NCBI GenBank assembly: GCA_913052345.1
Contig: CAJXDR010000015.1
Span: forward strand, 1 to 58,928
DNA length: 58,928 bases
DNA from: UBA4421 sp002470275
GTDB taxonomy: Bacteria > Pseudomonadota > Gammaproteobacteria > Pseudomonadales > Azotimanducaceae
Direction of reading: 5' to 3'
A program made the translations under genes and the position numbers. Every line of letters starts with the position of its first letter. Position 1 is the first letter of the stretch. Below are positions 1 through 8,491 of the stretch, piece by piece. Below the pieces are notes generated by a model, which saw only the letters and a program-made list of their open reading frames with translations, was not told the DNA's origin and made no database searches.

Positions 1-305
1 TCCTCCTGGGGCGCAACGGGATTGTCCTCCTGGGGCGCGTCGTCTGATGTCGCTCCCTGAGGGGGGGGCTCGTACGGTGCTGGCGGTTCTACCGGGTTAG
101 GGGCTGGCTGGACCGACTGCACCTCTGCGGGGGGCTCAGGCGTTTCTTTTGTACCGGCGAACGAAGGCTCAGACAGGGCCCGAGGCGCTTGTTCGGGCAT
201 AGCGTTCTGCTCTACCAAGGTCTTTCGCTGGAACCACATGTCTATGCCCATATCCTTTAGCAGACGCTGTCGTCGCCGAGACTGAGCCTGAAGACCACCA
301 TTCAC
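1..305 (-). CDS. N-terminal part of a Pro/Glu-rich protein, possibly HolD-like
   Basis: The reading frame is open from a GTG at 305 (a second GTG sits at 311) to the left edge, so only about 100 N-terminal residues are present. A GGGAG lies about 9 bases before the 305 start. The first 30 residues (RRRQRLLKDMGIDMWFQRK) resemble the N-terminus of the DNA polymerase III psi subunit and related proteins, where a short basic helix is followed by a G-I-x-x-W motif. After that the sequence is low-complexity, rich in Pro, Glu and Gln, with a duplicated PQED near the edge. The family assignment is tentative, because the defining C-terminal domain lies outside the window. Confidence 0.45.
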   Translation of the reverse strand, partial: MNGGLQAQSRRRQRLLKDMGIDMWFQRKTLVEQNAMPEQAPRALSEPSFAGTKETPEPPAEVQSVQPAPNPVEPPAPYEPPPQGATSDDAPQEDNPVAPQE

Positions 306-346
306 CGTCACTTTCTCCCGTTTATGCGTCCATCGGCATGCTCGCC

Positions 347-976
347 CTAGGCAGCCCCGGGAGGGGTCGCCCGACTAAGATAGCCCTTAGCCTGAAGACG
401 TTCCAAGACCATGATGGCGAACCACAGAGCATAAAGGGTCGTATCCAGATATCCATCTTTTCGCAGCCACAGGAGGTGCAGCAGCGCTAGCGGCACCGCA
501 GCGAAAATCAGGGTATGCAGGCGCCGCCAATAGCGGCCAAGGCGCAGCTGCCAGCCTCGGGTTGAGGTTAGTGCCATCATCAGGAGGATGAGGAAACTGG
601 CCATACCCGCTGTGATATAGGTTCGCTCATAAAAATCTTCCAGCAACAGCGCCCAGCTAAGCTCTACATATAGCACCATGTAGGTGACGAGGTGCATCAC
701 TACATAGGTAAAGGCGAAGAGCCCGGCCATCCGCCTACAGCGGCCCAATATCAGTAGCCGTAGACGGCGACGCAGCGGGGTGACGCTGAAAGCAATCAGC
801 AGCATGATCAGGGACCACTCCCCGAGGAAATGCAGCAGGCCCTCGGCGGGGTCTGGGCCCAGGCCCGAGGTTGGACTTATCAGTTCCAAATAGATCAGAT
901 AGGCCAACCAGAGAAGGGGTAGGGAGAGTACGAACCCCAGAGCGGGCTTGAATACATTTCTTGCTACGATTGGCAC
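347..976 (-). CDS. msrQ: MsrQ, heme-binding membrane subunit of methionine sulfoxide reductase
   Basis: This 209-residue protein has about six hydrophobic segments and the ferric-reductase-like transmembrane fold of the YedZ/MsrQ family, with heme-ligand histidines in the VVMHL and RRLHTLIF segments. MsrQ passes electrons from the respiratory chain to periplasmic MsrP, which repairs oxidised methionines in envelope proteins. It follows msrP by 13 bases on the same strand, the usual msrPQ order, so the two are almost certainly one transcript. Length matches the family (about 200-210 residues). Confidence 0.93.
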   Translation of the reverse strand: MPIVARNVFKPALGFVLSLPLLWLAYLIYLELISPTSGLGPDPAEGLLHFLGEWSLIMLLIAFSVTPLRRRLRLLILGRCRRMAGLFAFTYVVMHLVTYMVLYVELSWALLLEDFYERTYITAGMASFLILLMMALTSTRGWQLRLGRYWRRLHTLIFAAVPLALLHLLWLRKDGYLDTTLYALWFAIMVLERLQAKGYLSRATPPGAA

Positions 977-989
977 AGCGCTTCCCGTC

Positions 990-1910
990 TCAATAAAACT
1001 TGCTCAAGTCCATGCCTGCATAAAGAGAGGCAACTTCATCAGCGTAGCCATTGAACGGCAGCGTGGGCCTTCGATTTTGATTGAAAAGAGAGCTGGGCAG
1101 CCTACGCTCGCTGGCCTGACTCCAACGAGGGTGCGCAACCGCAGGATTAACGTTGGCATAGAAGCCATACTCGCTGGGCTGCAGCTGCTGCCAGGTGTTC
1201 AGCGGCTCCTGCTCTGTGAAGCGAATGCTGACAATGGACTTGATGGATTTGAACCCATATTTCCAGGGCACCACCAGTCGCCAGGGCGCGCCATTTTGAT
1301 TCGGTAGCGTTTTCCCATAGAGGCCCACCGCCATGATGGTGAGTGGATGATAGGCCTCATCAAGCCTTAGACCTTCGGTATAGGGCCAGTCGATACTTGA
1401 GAAAAAAGAATTCTGCCCGGGCATTTCCTCGGGACGATAAAGCGTTTTGAACTCGACATACTTCGCGCTGCCGGTGGGCTCGAACTGTTTAAGGATGTCG
1501 ACCAGCGGTATGCCTAACCAGGGCACGACCATGGACCAGGCCTCTACGCAGCGGAAGCGATAAACGCGCTCTTCGGCGACTAAGCCCTTCACAACCTCTT
1601 CGTAGGCAAATTCGCCGGTTTTATTGGCGGCGCCTGATACGGTCACTGTCCAAGGGTCCGTCGTTAGTGCGCCAGCATGCTTGACCGGGTCACCCTTATC
1701 CGTGCCAAACTCATAGAAATTATTGTACTGAGTAACAATTTCTTCCGGCGTCAGTTCATCATCCGGCTGCAAGCCTGCATTTGCTCTTCCGAGTAGACCA
1801 GCACCCGCGATCAAGGCGGCGCTTTTGCCAATAAAGTCTCTTCGACTGCGGTAGACGGACTCAGGGGTTATTTCCGTACTGGATATTCGGGTGGACTTTT
1901 TAATCAGCAT
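990..1910 (-). CDS. msrP: MsrP, periplasmic molybdopterin methionine sulfoxide reductase
   Basis: I start the gene at the ATG at 1910, which has GGAG eight bases upstream. A longer frame to 1994 has no such site. The 306-residue product has a twin-arginine signal (SRRDFIGKS, Arg23-Arg24) followed by a hydrophobic stretch, so it is exported folded by Tat with its cofactor. Cys121 in RFRCVEAW is the expected molybdenum ligand of the sulfite-oxidase-fold YedY/MsrP family. The enzyme reduces methionine sulfoxide in periplasmic proteins using electrons from MsrQ, encoded just downstream. It lies about 105 bases after pssA. Confidence 0.93.
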   Translation of the reverse strand: MLIKKSTRISSTEITPESVYRSRRDFIGKSAALIAGAGLLGRANAGLQPDDELTPEEIVTQYNNFYEFGTDKGDPVKHAGALTTDPWTVTVSGAANKTGEFAYEEVVKGLVAEERVYRFRCVEAWSMVVPWLGIPLVDILKQFEPTGSAKYVEFKTLYRPEEMPGQNSFFSSIDWPYTEGLRLDEAYHPLTIMAVGLYGKTLPNQNGAPWRLVVPWKYGFKSIKSIVSIRFTEQEPLNTWQQLQPSEYGFYANVNPAVAHPRWSQASERRLPSSLFNQNRRPTLPFNGYADEVASLYAGMDLSKFY

Positions 1911-2015
1911 AGCGTCGCTCCAAGCTGGCAAGTTGATATAACCGCGGGCCCCGTAGACGCCACTACAGGCCCGTTGCCTGGCCAAAAACCGCATCCTGAA
2001 TATCGAGGCTGCTCG

Positions 2016-2828
2016 CTAGGGTGCCTCGGATCGATGACGCATCTTTTGCCAAGTCTGCTTCACAGGGCCTGAAATCGCATAGGCCAAACTCAGGCCGAAT
2101 AGCACTGAGGGGGGATCTATCATAAGAACCGCAAAGGCCATGGCGATTAGCACCAGAGAAACGAAGGGAATTCGCTCACGAATATTTATCGCTTTCGGCG
2201 AGAAATAGCGATAGTTAGAGACCATCAGCAGCGCAGCCATGACCGTCACGAAAGAAAGGCCGGCGGCCATGGGCCATGCAGGTTCGGTGATTCCTCTTTC
2301 AAGACAGATCCAAACCGAGAAAATCACTAGGCCAGCTGCTGTAGGGCTGGCAAGACCTGTAAAGGTGCTGAGTTCACCTTCGGTATTGAAACGCGCCAGC
2401 CTCAGTGCCGCGCAGGCCATATAGACGAAACCAACAACCCATCCCAACTGACCGAGCACAGATAGGCCCCAGGAAAAGGCAATCAAAGCGGGCGCTACGC
2501 CGAAGGCCACCAAGTCTGACAGGCTATCGTATTGGGCACCAAACTCACTTTCTGTGCCGGTTATACGCGCTACACGGCCATCCGCCGCATCCAAAATCAT
2601 GGCAATGAAGACCGCAACGCAGGCAGGCATGATCTGCCCACTCATGGCCGTGACGATGGCGTAGAAGCCCGCAAACAGGGCGCCGGTGGTAATAACATTG
2701 GGCAGCAGGTAAATGCCCCGCCGCCGTAAGCCCTCAGGCCCTTTTGACTCGTCCCGCACTCCGTCCTCACCCTTCGCTTCTGGGCGGTCTACAACACGCA
2801 ACGTTGGCTTGTCTTGTTCGTCCATCAA
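2016..2828 (-). CDS. pssA: PssA, CDP-diacylglycerol-serine O-phosphatidyltransferase
   Basis: An integral membrane enzyme of 270 residues that makes phosphatidylserine, the precursor of phosphatidylethanolamine. The CDP-alcohol phosphatidyltransferase signature is complete: Asp83-Gly84, Ala87-Arg88, Gly97, Asp101 and Asp105 with the canonical spacing. Several hydrophobic helices follow. The first 35 residues are charged and not conserved in the family, as in Pseudomonas-type PssA. It lies downstream of ilvC on the same strand with about 220 bases between, the ilvC-pssA neighbourhood also seen in pseudomonads. This is the membrane-bound type, unlike the phospholipase-D-like PssA of E. coli. 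Confidence 0.93.
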   Translation of the reverse strand: MMDEQDKPTLRVVDRPEAKGEDGVRDESKGPEGLRRRGIYLLPNVITTGALFAGFYAIVTAMSGQIMPACVAVFIAMILDAADGRVARITGTESEFGAQYDSLSDLVAFGVAPALIAFSWGLSVLGQLGWVVGFVYMACAALRLARFNTEGELSTFTGLASPTAAGLVIFSVWICLERGITEPAWPMAAGLSFVTVMAALLMVSNYRYFSPKAINIRERIPFVSLVLIAMAFAVLMIDPPSVLFGLSLAYAISGPVKQTWQKMRHRSEAP

Positions 2829-3052
2829 TTTACTCGGCTGTCTTCTCTCGCTACCTTTTTGCGTCGCTAGCGCTCTGGCCTACGTCGCTGGCACTCCGGC
2901 TCGCTATAGGTTTAGCGACGCCCTTGGTCACAGTGGCCTAAGCAGCCTAACACCGTCGTGCGAAGCTAACGAAACACTTTATGTGCAAAAGGCCGACCCA
3001 ATCCGGAGCGGCCGCTTGCCCCAATGCGCGGCTCTCGCGCGCAGCAAAGCAA

Positions 3053-4072
3053 TCAGTTGATTTCTTTGTTCACCAGACGATTTTCTTGAATCCAAGGCAT
3101 CATCCCGCGCAGCTTTGCACCCACCTCTTCGATGGGATGTTCCTGAGTAATGCGGCGCATGGCCTTGATACTCGGCGCGCCGGCCTGATTTTCGGATACG
3201 AACTCTTTAGCGAAGTTACCCGTCTGGATTTCCTTCAGAATACGCTGCATTTCTTTCTTGGTTTCCTCGTTCACCACTCTTGGGCCACGGGTTAAACCGC
3301 CATATTCGGCCGTGTTTGAGACTGAGTACCACATATTCGCGATGCCGCCTTCATAGAATAAATCGACAATGAGCTTCAGCTCGTGGAGGCATTCGAAGTA
3401 GGCCATCTCGGGCGCATATCCAGCTTCGACTAGAGTTTCAAAGCCCGCCTGAACCAAAGCGGCAGCACCGCCGCAAAGAACTGCCTGCTCGCCAAACAAA
3501 TCTGTTTCTGTCTCTTCACGGAATGTCGTCTCGATGATACCGGCCCGACCGCCCCCATTTGCCGACGCATAGGAGAGTGCCAGCGCCTTGGCCTGACCGG
3601 TGGCATCCTGTGCGATGGCGATCAGGCTGGGCACGCCGCCGCCTGCGACATAGGTTGAACGAACGGTATGACCTGGGCCCTTGGGCGCAATCATGATGAC
3701 GTCGATATCGTCGCGCACCTGAATGAGTTCAAAATGCACGTTGAATCCATGGGCGAAGGCAATGGCCGCATTCTCTTTCAGGTTGGGTTCGATTTCCTCT
3801 CGGTACAGCGCTGCCTGCAGTTCATCGGGCACCAACACCATGACCAGATCCGCGCCAGTCACCGCATCTGCCACCTCAGCAACGTTGAACCCGGCATTTT
3901 CGGCCTTGACCCAGGAGCCTGACCCCTTCCGCAGGCCTACGACCACATTTTCAACGCCCGAATCCCGAAGATTGTTGGCGTGTGCATGGCCCTGAGACCC
4001 GTAACCCACAACCACCACTTTCATGTTCTGAATGATTTTTAGGTCTGCGTCCTTGTCATAGTAAACCTGCAT
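3053..4072 (-). CDS. ilvC: IlvC, ketol-acid reductoisomerase (NADP+)
   Basis: Second common step of valine, isoleucine and leucine synthesis: isomerises and reduces acetolactate or acetohydroxybutyrate. I choose the ATG at 4072, preceded by GGGGAG at seven bases, which gives 339 residues, the normal class I length. The longer in-frame start at 4132 would overlap ilvH and lacks homology. The Rossmann motif VVGYGSQGHAHANNL is near residue 20, and the C-terminal knotted domain (NTAEYGG, ENQAGAP) is intact. It is 34 bases after ilvH and the last gene of an ilvB-ilvH-ilvC operon. Confidence 0.97.
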   Translation of the reverse strand: MQVYYDKDADLKIIQNMKVVVVGYGSQGHAHANNLRDSGVENVVVGLRKGSGSWVKAENAGFNVAEVADAVTGADLVMVLVPDELQAALYREEIEPNLKENAAIAFAHGFNVHFELIQVRDDIDVIMIAPKGPGHTVRSTYVAGGGVPSLIAIAQDATGQAKALALSYASANGGGRAGIIETTFREETETDLFGEQAVLCGGAAALVQAGFETLVEAGYAPEMAYFECLHELKLIVDLFYEGGIANMWYSVSNTAEYGGLTRGPRVVNEETKKEMQRILKEIQTGNFAKEFVSENQAGAPSIKAMRRITQEHPIEEVGAKLRGMMPWIQENRLVNKEIN

Positions 4073-4106
4073 AGATTTCTCCCCGTATAAAGTTAGATTG
4101 ATTGCC

Positions 4107-4610
4107 CTAGATGGCCAGTGCTCGGTCCCCACGGCTCATACCAGAAACCCCGGAGCGGACCACCTCCAAGATTGTCGCGCTGACCCCGCTGTCGCTCACG
4201 GCGCGGATGAAGGCATCGAGTTTATCGCCGGTCCCCACCATTTGAATGGTGTAGGTATGAGCCGTCACATCGACTATCTGCCCGCGAAAAATGTCTGCCG
4301 AGCGTTTGATCTCCTGTCGTGCGTCGCCATCGGCTCGCACTTTGAGCAGCATCAGCTCGCGCTCGATATGTTCGTCATTACATAGATCAACCACGCTGAC
4401 AACCTCGATTAGCTTGTCGACCTGCTTGACGATCTGTTTTATTTTGTTCGCGTCCCCGCTAGTGGTTAGCGTCAGCCGGGAGAGGGTTTCGTCTTCCGTG
4501 GGTGCCACCGTCAGCGATTCGATATTGTAGTTTCGCTGGGCAAAGAGGCCAACGACTCGCGAAAGCGCCCCGGCTTCGTTTTCAAGCAGAACCGCAAGAA
4601 TACGTCTCAC
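4107..4610 (-). CDS. ilvH: IlvH, acetolactate synthase small (regulatory) subunit
   Basis: A 167-residue regulatory subunit with an N-terminal ACT domain (ENEAGALSRVVGLFAQRNYN, about residues 9-28) that confers valine feedback inhibition and stimulates the large subunit. A C-terminal ALS_ss_C domain follows. The start is a GTG at 4610 placed one base after the ilvB stop, with GAGAG just upstream inside the end of ilvB, so translation is probably coupled. Length matches IlvH (about 163 residues). The symbol could equally be ilvN in some annotation schemes. Confidence 0.95.
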   Translation of the reverse strand: MRRILAVLLENEAGALSRVVGLFAQRNYNIESLTVAPTEDETLSRLTLTTSGDANKIKQIVKQVDKLIEVVSVVDLCNDEHIERELMLLKVRADGDARQEIKRSADIFRGQIVDVTAHTYTIQMVGTGDKLDAFIRAVSDSGVSATILEVVRSGVSGMSRGDRALAI

Positions 4611-4611
4611 T

Positions 4612-6378
4612 TTAACTCTCCCCAGCCTGGTTTTTACTCAGCACCATATCGCGCATCGCTCCCCCCTTGATCGCCATGGGGTAGACATGCTCGTGAGGGT
4701 CAACCCAGATATCCATAAATACTAGGCGATTGCGATTCTCCTCAGAGAATGCCTCGCGCATGGCGTCTTCCAGATCGGCAGCATCGCTGATACGCATACC
4801 CACGTGGCCGAAGGCCTCAACCAGGGATTTAAAATCAGGGAGCGAATCGCTGTAGGTGCTTTGAGAATGGCGCCCCCCGTACTGCATATCCTGCCACTGC
4901 TTAACCATACCCAGAGCCTGATTATTGAGATTGATAATCTTGATCGGCAGCCCATATTGAAGGCAGGTAGAAAGCTCCTGCATATTCATCATAAAGGAAC
5001 CCTCGCCCGTCACGCAGGCCACGACGGCCTGGGGATGAGCCATCTGCACTCCCATAGCCGCAGGCAGACCGAAGCCCATGGTGCCCAGCCCGCCTGAGTT
5101 GATCCAGCGACGAGGTTCATCAAAGTGGTAATACTGGGCTGCAAACATCTGGTGCTGACCCACGTCGGAAGACACAAAGGCCTCCCCTTGGGTTACTTTG
5201 TAAAGCATCTGAACCGCCAGCTGAGGCAAGATGGGCTTTCCGTCTTCCGGAGCCAGGCTATGGTCTAATCCGTGTGCCGCCCGCCAACCGTCAACCGCCT
5301 TCCACCACTCCGCCAGGACCGCGCTATGTTGCGTTCTCTCTGCCTCTGTGCGCTGGGCTTCACGAGATTGGTAGGCATCCCAGAGCGCCTCGACTACCCA
5401 ACCAGCATCGCCGATGAGTGCAATATCCGACGCAATAATTTTATCGATTGAAGCTGGATCCACATCCAGATGAATGATCTTTGCTCTGGGCGAGAACTTT
5501 TCGGGGTTATTAGTGACACGATCATCAAACCGAGCACCCAGACCGATGATGAGGTCGGCCTCGTCCATGCTCATGTTGGCTTCGTAGGTTCCATGCATCC
5601 CGAGCATGCCCAGACTCTGCAGATGAGTCCCGGGAAAGGCTCCCAAACCCATCAGCGTGGACGCCACAGGCGCGCCAACGGCGGTTATAAGTGAATGCAG
5701 GGCCTGCTTGGCGTCTGCCTGAATCATTCCGCCGCCGATATAAAAAACCGGCCTTTTCGCGCCCAGTATGGCTTCCACCGCCCGGTTCACTTCATTTTGA
5801 TCCCCGGCGTAGGCCGGACGGTAGGAGCGCATCGTGACGTCCGAAGGATAGTCATAGGCAAACGTTATGCTCGGATCCGTTGTATCTTTGGGGATATCGA
5901 TCACGACAGGGCCCGGGCGCCCTGTGGTCGCAATATGGAATGCTTTCTTGACGACGGCAGGAATTTCGCTCGCGTCTCTAACCATAAAGCTATGTTTTAC
6001 AACCGGGCGGGACACCCCGATCATATCCGTTTCCTGGAAGGCATCGGTGCCAATGAGGTCACTGGATACCTGACCGGAGAGAACGATCATCGGAATTGAA
6101 TCCATGTATGCGGTAGCAATGCCGGTGATGGCATTGGTAGCGCCTGGGCCGGAGGTCACCAAGACCACGCCTGGACGCCCGGTTGAGCGCGCGTAGCCGT
6201 CCGCCATGTGCGTCGCGGCTTGTTCATGTCTTACCAGAATATGCTCGATCTTTTGCTGGCGGAAAATGGCATCATAAATATGCAGTGCCGCACCGCCAGG
6301 GTAGCCAAAAATATACTCCACTCCCTCATCTTGGAGTGAGCGAATTAGCATGTCTCCGCCGGACAGCATTTCGGTCAT
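4612..6378 (-). CDS. ilvB: Acetolactate synthase large (catalytic) subunit
   Basis: Thiamine-diphosphate enzyme of 588 residues that condenses pyruvate with pyruvate or 2-oxobutyrate. The three domains are visible: the N-terminal Pyr domain with catalytic Glu52 in RHEQAATHMADGYAR, the central FAD-binding domain, and the C-terminal PP domain with the metal/TPP motif starting at TGEGSFMMN and ending in LNNQALG. It is the first gene of the ilvB-ilvH-ilvC operon. The 270 bases before it hold a plausible sigma70 promoter (6588-6616) and about 200 bases of untranslated leader. I found no branched-chain-residue-rich leader peptide there. Also called ilvI in many genomes. Confidence 0.96.
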   Translation of the reverse strand: MTEMLSGGDMLIRSLQDEGVEYIFGYPGGAALHIYDAIFRQQKIEHILVRHEQAATHMADGYARSTGRPGVVLVTSGPGATNAITGIATAYMDSIPMIVLSGQVSSDLIGTDAFQETDMIGVSRPVVKHSFMVRDASEIPAVVKKAFHIATTGRPGPVVIDIPKDTTDPSITFAYDYPSDVTMRSYRPAYAGDQNEVNRAVEAILGAKRPVFYIGGGMIQADAKQALHSLITAVGAPVASTLMGLGAFPGTHLQSLGMLGMHGTYEANMSMDEADLIIGLGARFDDRVTNNPEKFSPRAKIIHLDVDPASIDKIIASDIALIGDAGWVVEALWDAYQSREAQRTEAERTQHSAVLAEWWKAVDGWRAAHGLDHSLAPEDGKPILPQLAVQMLYKVTQGEAFVSSDVGQHQMFAAQYYHFDEPRRWINSGGLGTMGFGLPAAMGVQMAHPQAVVACVTGEGSFMMNMQELSTCLQYGLPIKIINLNNQALGMVKQWQDMQYGGRHSQSTYSDSLPDFKSLVEAFGHVGMRISDAADLEDAMREAFSEENRNRLVFMDIWVDPHEHVYPMAIKGGAMRDMVLSKNQAGES

Positions 6379-6587
6379 AACGCACCCTTTTCATCTTGAT
6401 GGTAAATTCAGGTCCTACGCTCAGTCAGCTTGGCATCTTCTCCAGCCCAACTGGTCCAGGCCAACTAGCGCTATCGCCAAACCAGTAACTTGAACGGTTC
6501 CACGAGAAGACCGAAATCAAACGTAAGCCATTGATTTTGAAGACGGACTAAACGCTTTTCGAGCGTTCCTTTTCAAGCGAGCGCGCT

Positions 6588-6616
6588 ATTCTTGTGATTC
6601 ACTGGCGACATGTCAA
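6588..6616 (-). promoter_or_regulatory. Predicted sigma70 promoter for ilvB-ilvH-ilvC
   Basis: Read on the minus strand, a perfect TTGACA (6611-6616) is followed after 17 bases by AAGAAT (6588-6593), four of six matches to the -10 consensus. Transcription would begin near 6580 and leave a leader of about 200 bases before ilvB. A small stem (AACGCT/AGCGTT, 6551-6567) lies near the leader's 5' end. No run of Ile, Leu or Val codons suggesting attenuation was found. Confidence 0.5.
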
Positions 6617-6652
6617 TGAGCGCCTTCGTTCGAGCCCAGCCGCCCCGCAAGA

Positions 6653-7435
6653 TTAGCCGCAGCGAAGGATCACTGAAGCCATGCGCCCGGTCATCGCTTG
6701 GCTGCCACCCTGCAGCGTCGCCTGCCTATGCGAGTAGAGACTCTGAGCGTGCAGCGTACACAGTGTCGAGGCCTTTACCGAGCCAATGCCCAGCTGCTGC
6801 AGCCGCACTATCATGGCCCGGCGCATGTCCACCATGCGTTTTTCAACATCCCGCCCGTGCGCTTGGACAGCGTCGGGGAAGGACGCCTGCATCGGCCCCC
6901 AAACATCCTGTCCCACCTCAAAGCAACATGACCCAAGAGCCGGCCCAATCCAGGCCTCCAGACGCTCAGGTGCTATATCCATCTCTCGAACAAGGCATCC
7001 CACGACGTCGTTGAGCAGTCCGCGCCATCCGGCATGGGCAGCCCCGATGAACGGCCCGTCCACCTCCCTAAGCAAGACGGGCAGACAGTCGGCGGTCCGA
7101 ATGGCCAACGCCACGCCGGGCTGATCCGTCCACGCCGCATCTGCCTTAGGCTGTTGCCCTACTTCAGGGTTGCCATCCACATAGACAACATCATTACCGT
7201 GCACTTGATCAAGCCACTGAATCTCCAAGCTTCGCTGGCCTGCCTGCTCAGGGTCTAACCAGGCGGCAAGCCTCCGCTGGTTTTCCGCGACGCGCTCATC
7301 GCTATCACCAATGCCTTGCCGGAGGTTCAATGACTCGAATTCGCCCTGGCTAACCCCTCCGTAACGACTCGTCGTGCCAGCAACAATATCGGGGACAGCA
7401 ACGGACCAACGAGCCGGAATCCAACCTTCCATCAA
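6653..7435 (-). CDS. pgeF: PgeF/YfiH, laccase-domain purine nucleoside/peptidoglycan-editing protein
   Basis: A 260-residue cytosolic protein of the multicopper polyphenol oxidase (Cu-oxidase_4, YfiH) family. It carries the signature HAGWRG and the metal-site segments QVHGND, IGPALGSCCFEVG and CTL. In E. coli the protein removes mis-incorporated L-Ser from UDP-MurNAc peptides, and related members cleave purine nucleosides. The ATG at 7435 overlaps the rluD stop in an ATGA, so it is translationally coupled to rluD, the standard rluD-pgeF pairing in gammaproteobacteria. Confidence 0.93.
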   Translation of the reverse strand: MMEGWIPARWSVAVPDIVAGTTSRYGGVSQGEFESLNLRQGIGDSDERVAENQRRLAAWLDPEQAGQRSLEIQWLDQVHGNDVVYVDGNPEVGQQPKADAAWTDQPGVALAIRTADCLPVLLREVDGPFIGAAHAGWRGLLNDVVGCLVREMDIAPERLEAWIGPALGSCCFEVGQDVWGPMQASFPDAVQAHGRDVEKRMVDMRRAMIVRLQQLGIGSVKASTLCTLHAQSLYSHRQATLQGGSQAMTGRMASVILRCG

Positions 7436-8403
7436 ATCGCGGCCGCATCTGCGGACAATATGTCGATGAGATGGCTCAAGTCTTTCGGCATTGGCGCGGT
7501 GTAGTCCATGACCTGGCCCGACACCGGGTGCTCGAATGAAAGCCTGGCCGCATGGAGCGCCTGCCTGCCAAAGCCCTGAATCGCCGTCTTGGTGGTTGAC
7601 TCAGCGCCAGGAGGAATAATACGACGCCACCCGTATTGCCGATCCCCAACGAGAGGATGGCCAATGCTCTGCATATGCACTCTAATCTGGTGGGTTCGAC
7701 CGCTTCCCAACTGGGCGCGAACCAGGGTGTGCCTGCGAAAACGGTCACCAACTCGAATACGCGTCAACGCGGGCTTTCCGTCGTCTCGAACCGCCTGGCG
7801 TGTTCGCAGCTTGGCATCCCTGCCGATAGGCTGATCTATATCTTGGCCCGCCACCATCACCCCTTCGCATACCGCCACATAGCGTCGATCAATCCGGCGC
7901 TCGGCGATCGCGGCCGTCAACTCTCGATGCGCCTGAGCGCTGGCGGCAACCACCATGATGCCGCTGGTTTCTTTGTCCAGACGATGCACGATGCCCGCCC
8001 GCGGCAGGGCGCCTAAGCCGGGGCGATAGTGCAGCAGTCCATTGACCAAGGTCCCGCTGGCATTGCCCGCACCGGGATGCACCACAAGACCCGCAGGCTT
8101 GTTGATGATCAATACATCTTGGTCTTCAAAAAGCACATCAAAATCGATGTACTGCGCCGCCTGCCAAGCCTCCCGCTGCTCTACCTGTGCGCCCAGGGCC
8201 AGGGTCTCTCCCCCAAGAACCCTCGTCCTTGGACGGACCTGGCTCCCATCAAGGGTCAGAGCGCCTTCATTGATCCACCGAGTGAGCTCGGCCCGAGAAT
8301 GTTCTGGCAGGAGCAAGGCAGCCGCTTTATCCAGGCGCAACCCGGCAAAATCGGGCGGAATCTCTACGCGATTTTCAATCGTTTCTGTCAGAGAAGCATT
8401 CAT
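7432..8403 (-). CDS. rluD: RluD, 23S rRNA pseudouridine synthase (1911/1915/1917)
   Basis: Starting at the ATG at 8403 gives 323 residues, the usual RluD length. The frame extends to 8469, but the added residues have no S4-like character and would run toward the divergent bamD start. An N-terminal S4 RNA-binding domain (about residues 16-80) precedes the catalytic domain, which holds the nucleophilic Asp in HRLDKETSG. The enzyme modifies helix 69 of 23S rRNA. It lies divergent to bamD with about 90 bases between, the conserved bamD/rluD-pgeF arrangement. Confidence 0.95.
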   Translation of the reverse strand: MNASLTETIENRVEIPPDFAGLRLDKAAALLLPEHSRAELTRWINEGALTLDGSQVRPRTRVLGGETLALGAQVEQREAWQAAQYIDFDVLFEDQDVLIINKPAGLVVHPGAGNASGTLVNGLLHYRPGLGALPRAGIVHRLDKETSGIMVVAASAQAHRELTAAIAERRIDRRYVAVCEGVMVAGQDIDQPIGRDAKLRTRQAVRDDGKPALTRIRVGDRFRRHTLVRAQLGSGRTHQIRVHMQSIGHPLVGDRQYGWRRIIPPGAESTTKTAIQGFGRQALHAARLSFEHPVSGQVMDYTAPMPKDLSHLIDILSADAAAI

Positions 8404-8491
8404 AGCAGTTGCAACCCTACCTAAATTGGTAAGAATATCGACACCCAGGACAGGCGACGCCTGGGCCACTTAATCGATTCGGGGATTCATT

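Noticed and set aside
6379..6587. Attenuator or leader peptide before ilvB
   Set aside because: The leader has no run of Ile, Leu or Val codons and no terminator-like hairpin with a T-tract, so only a promoter is claimed.
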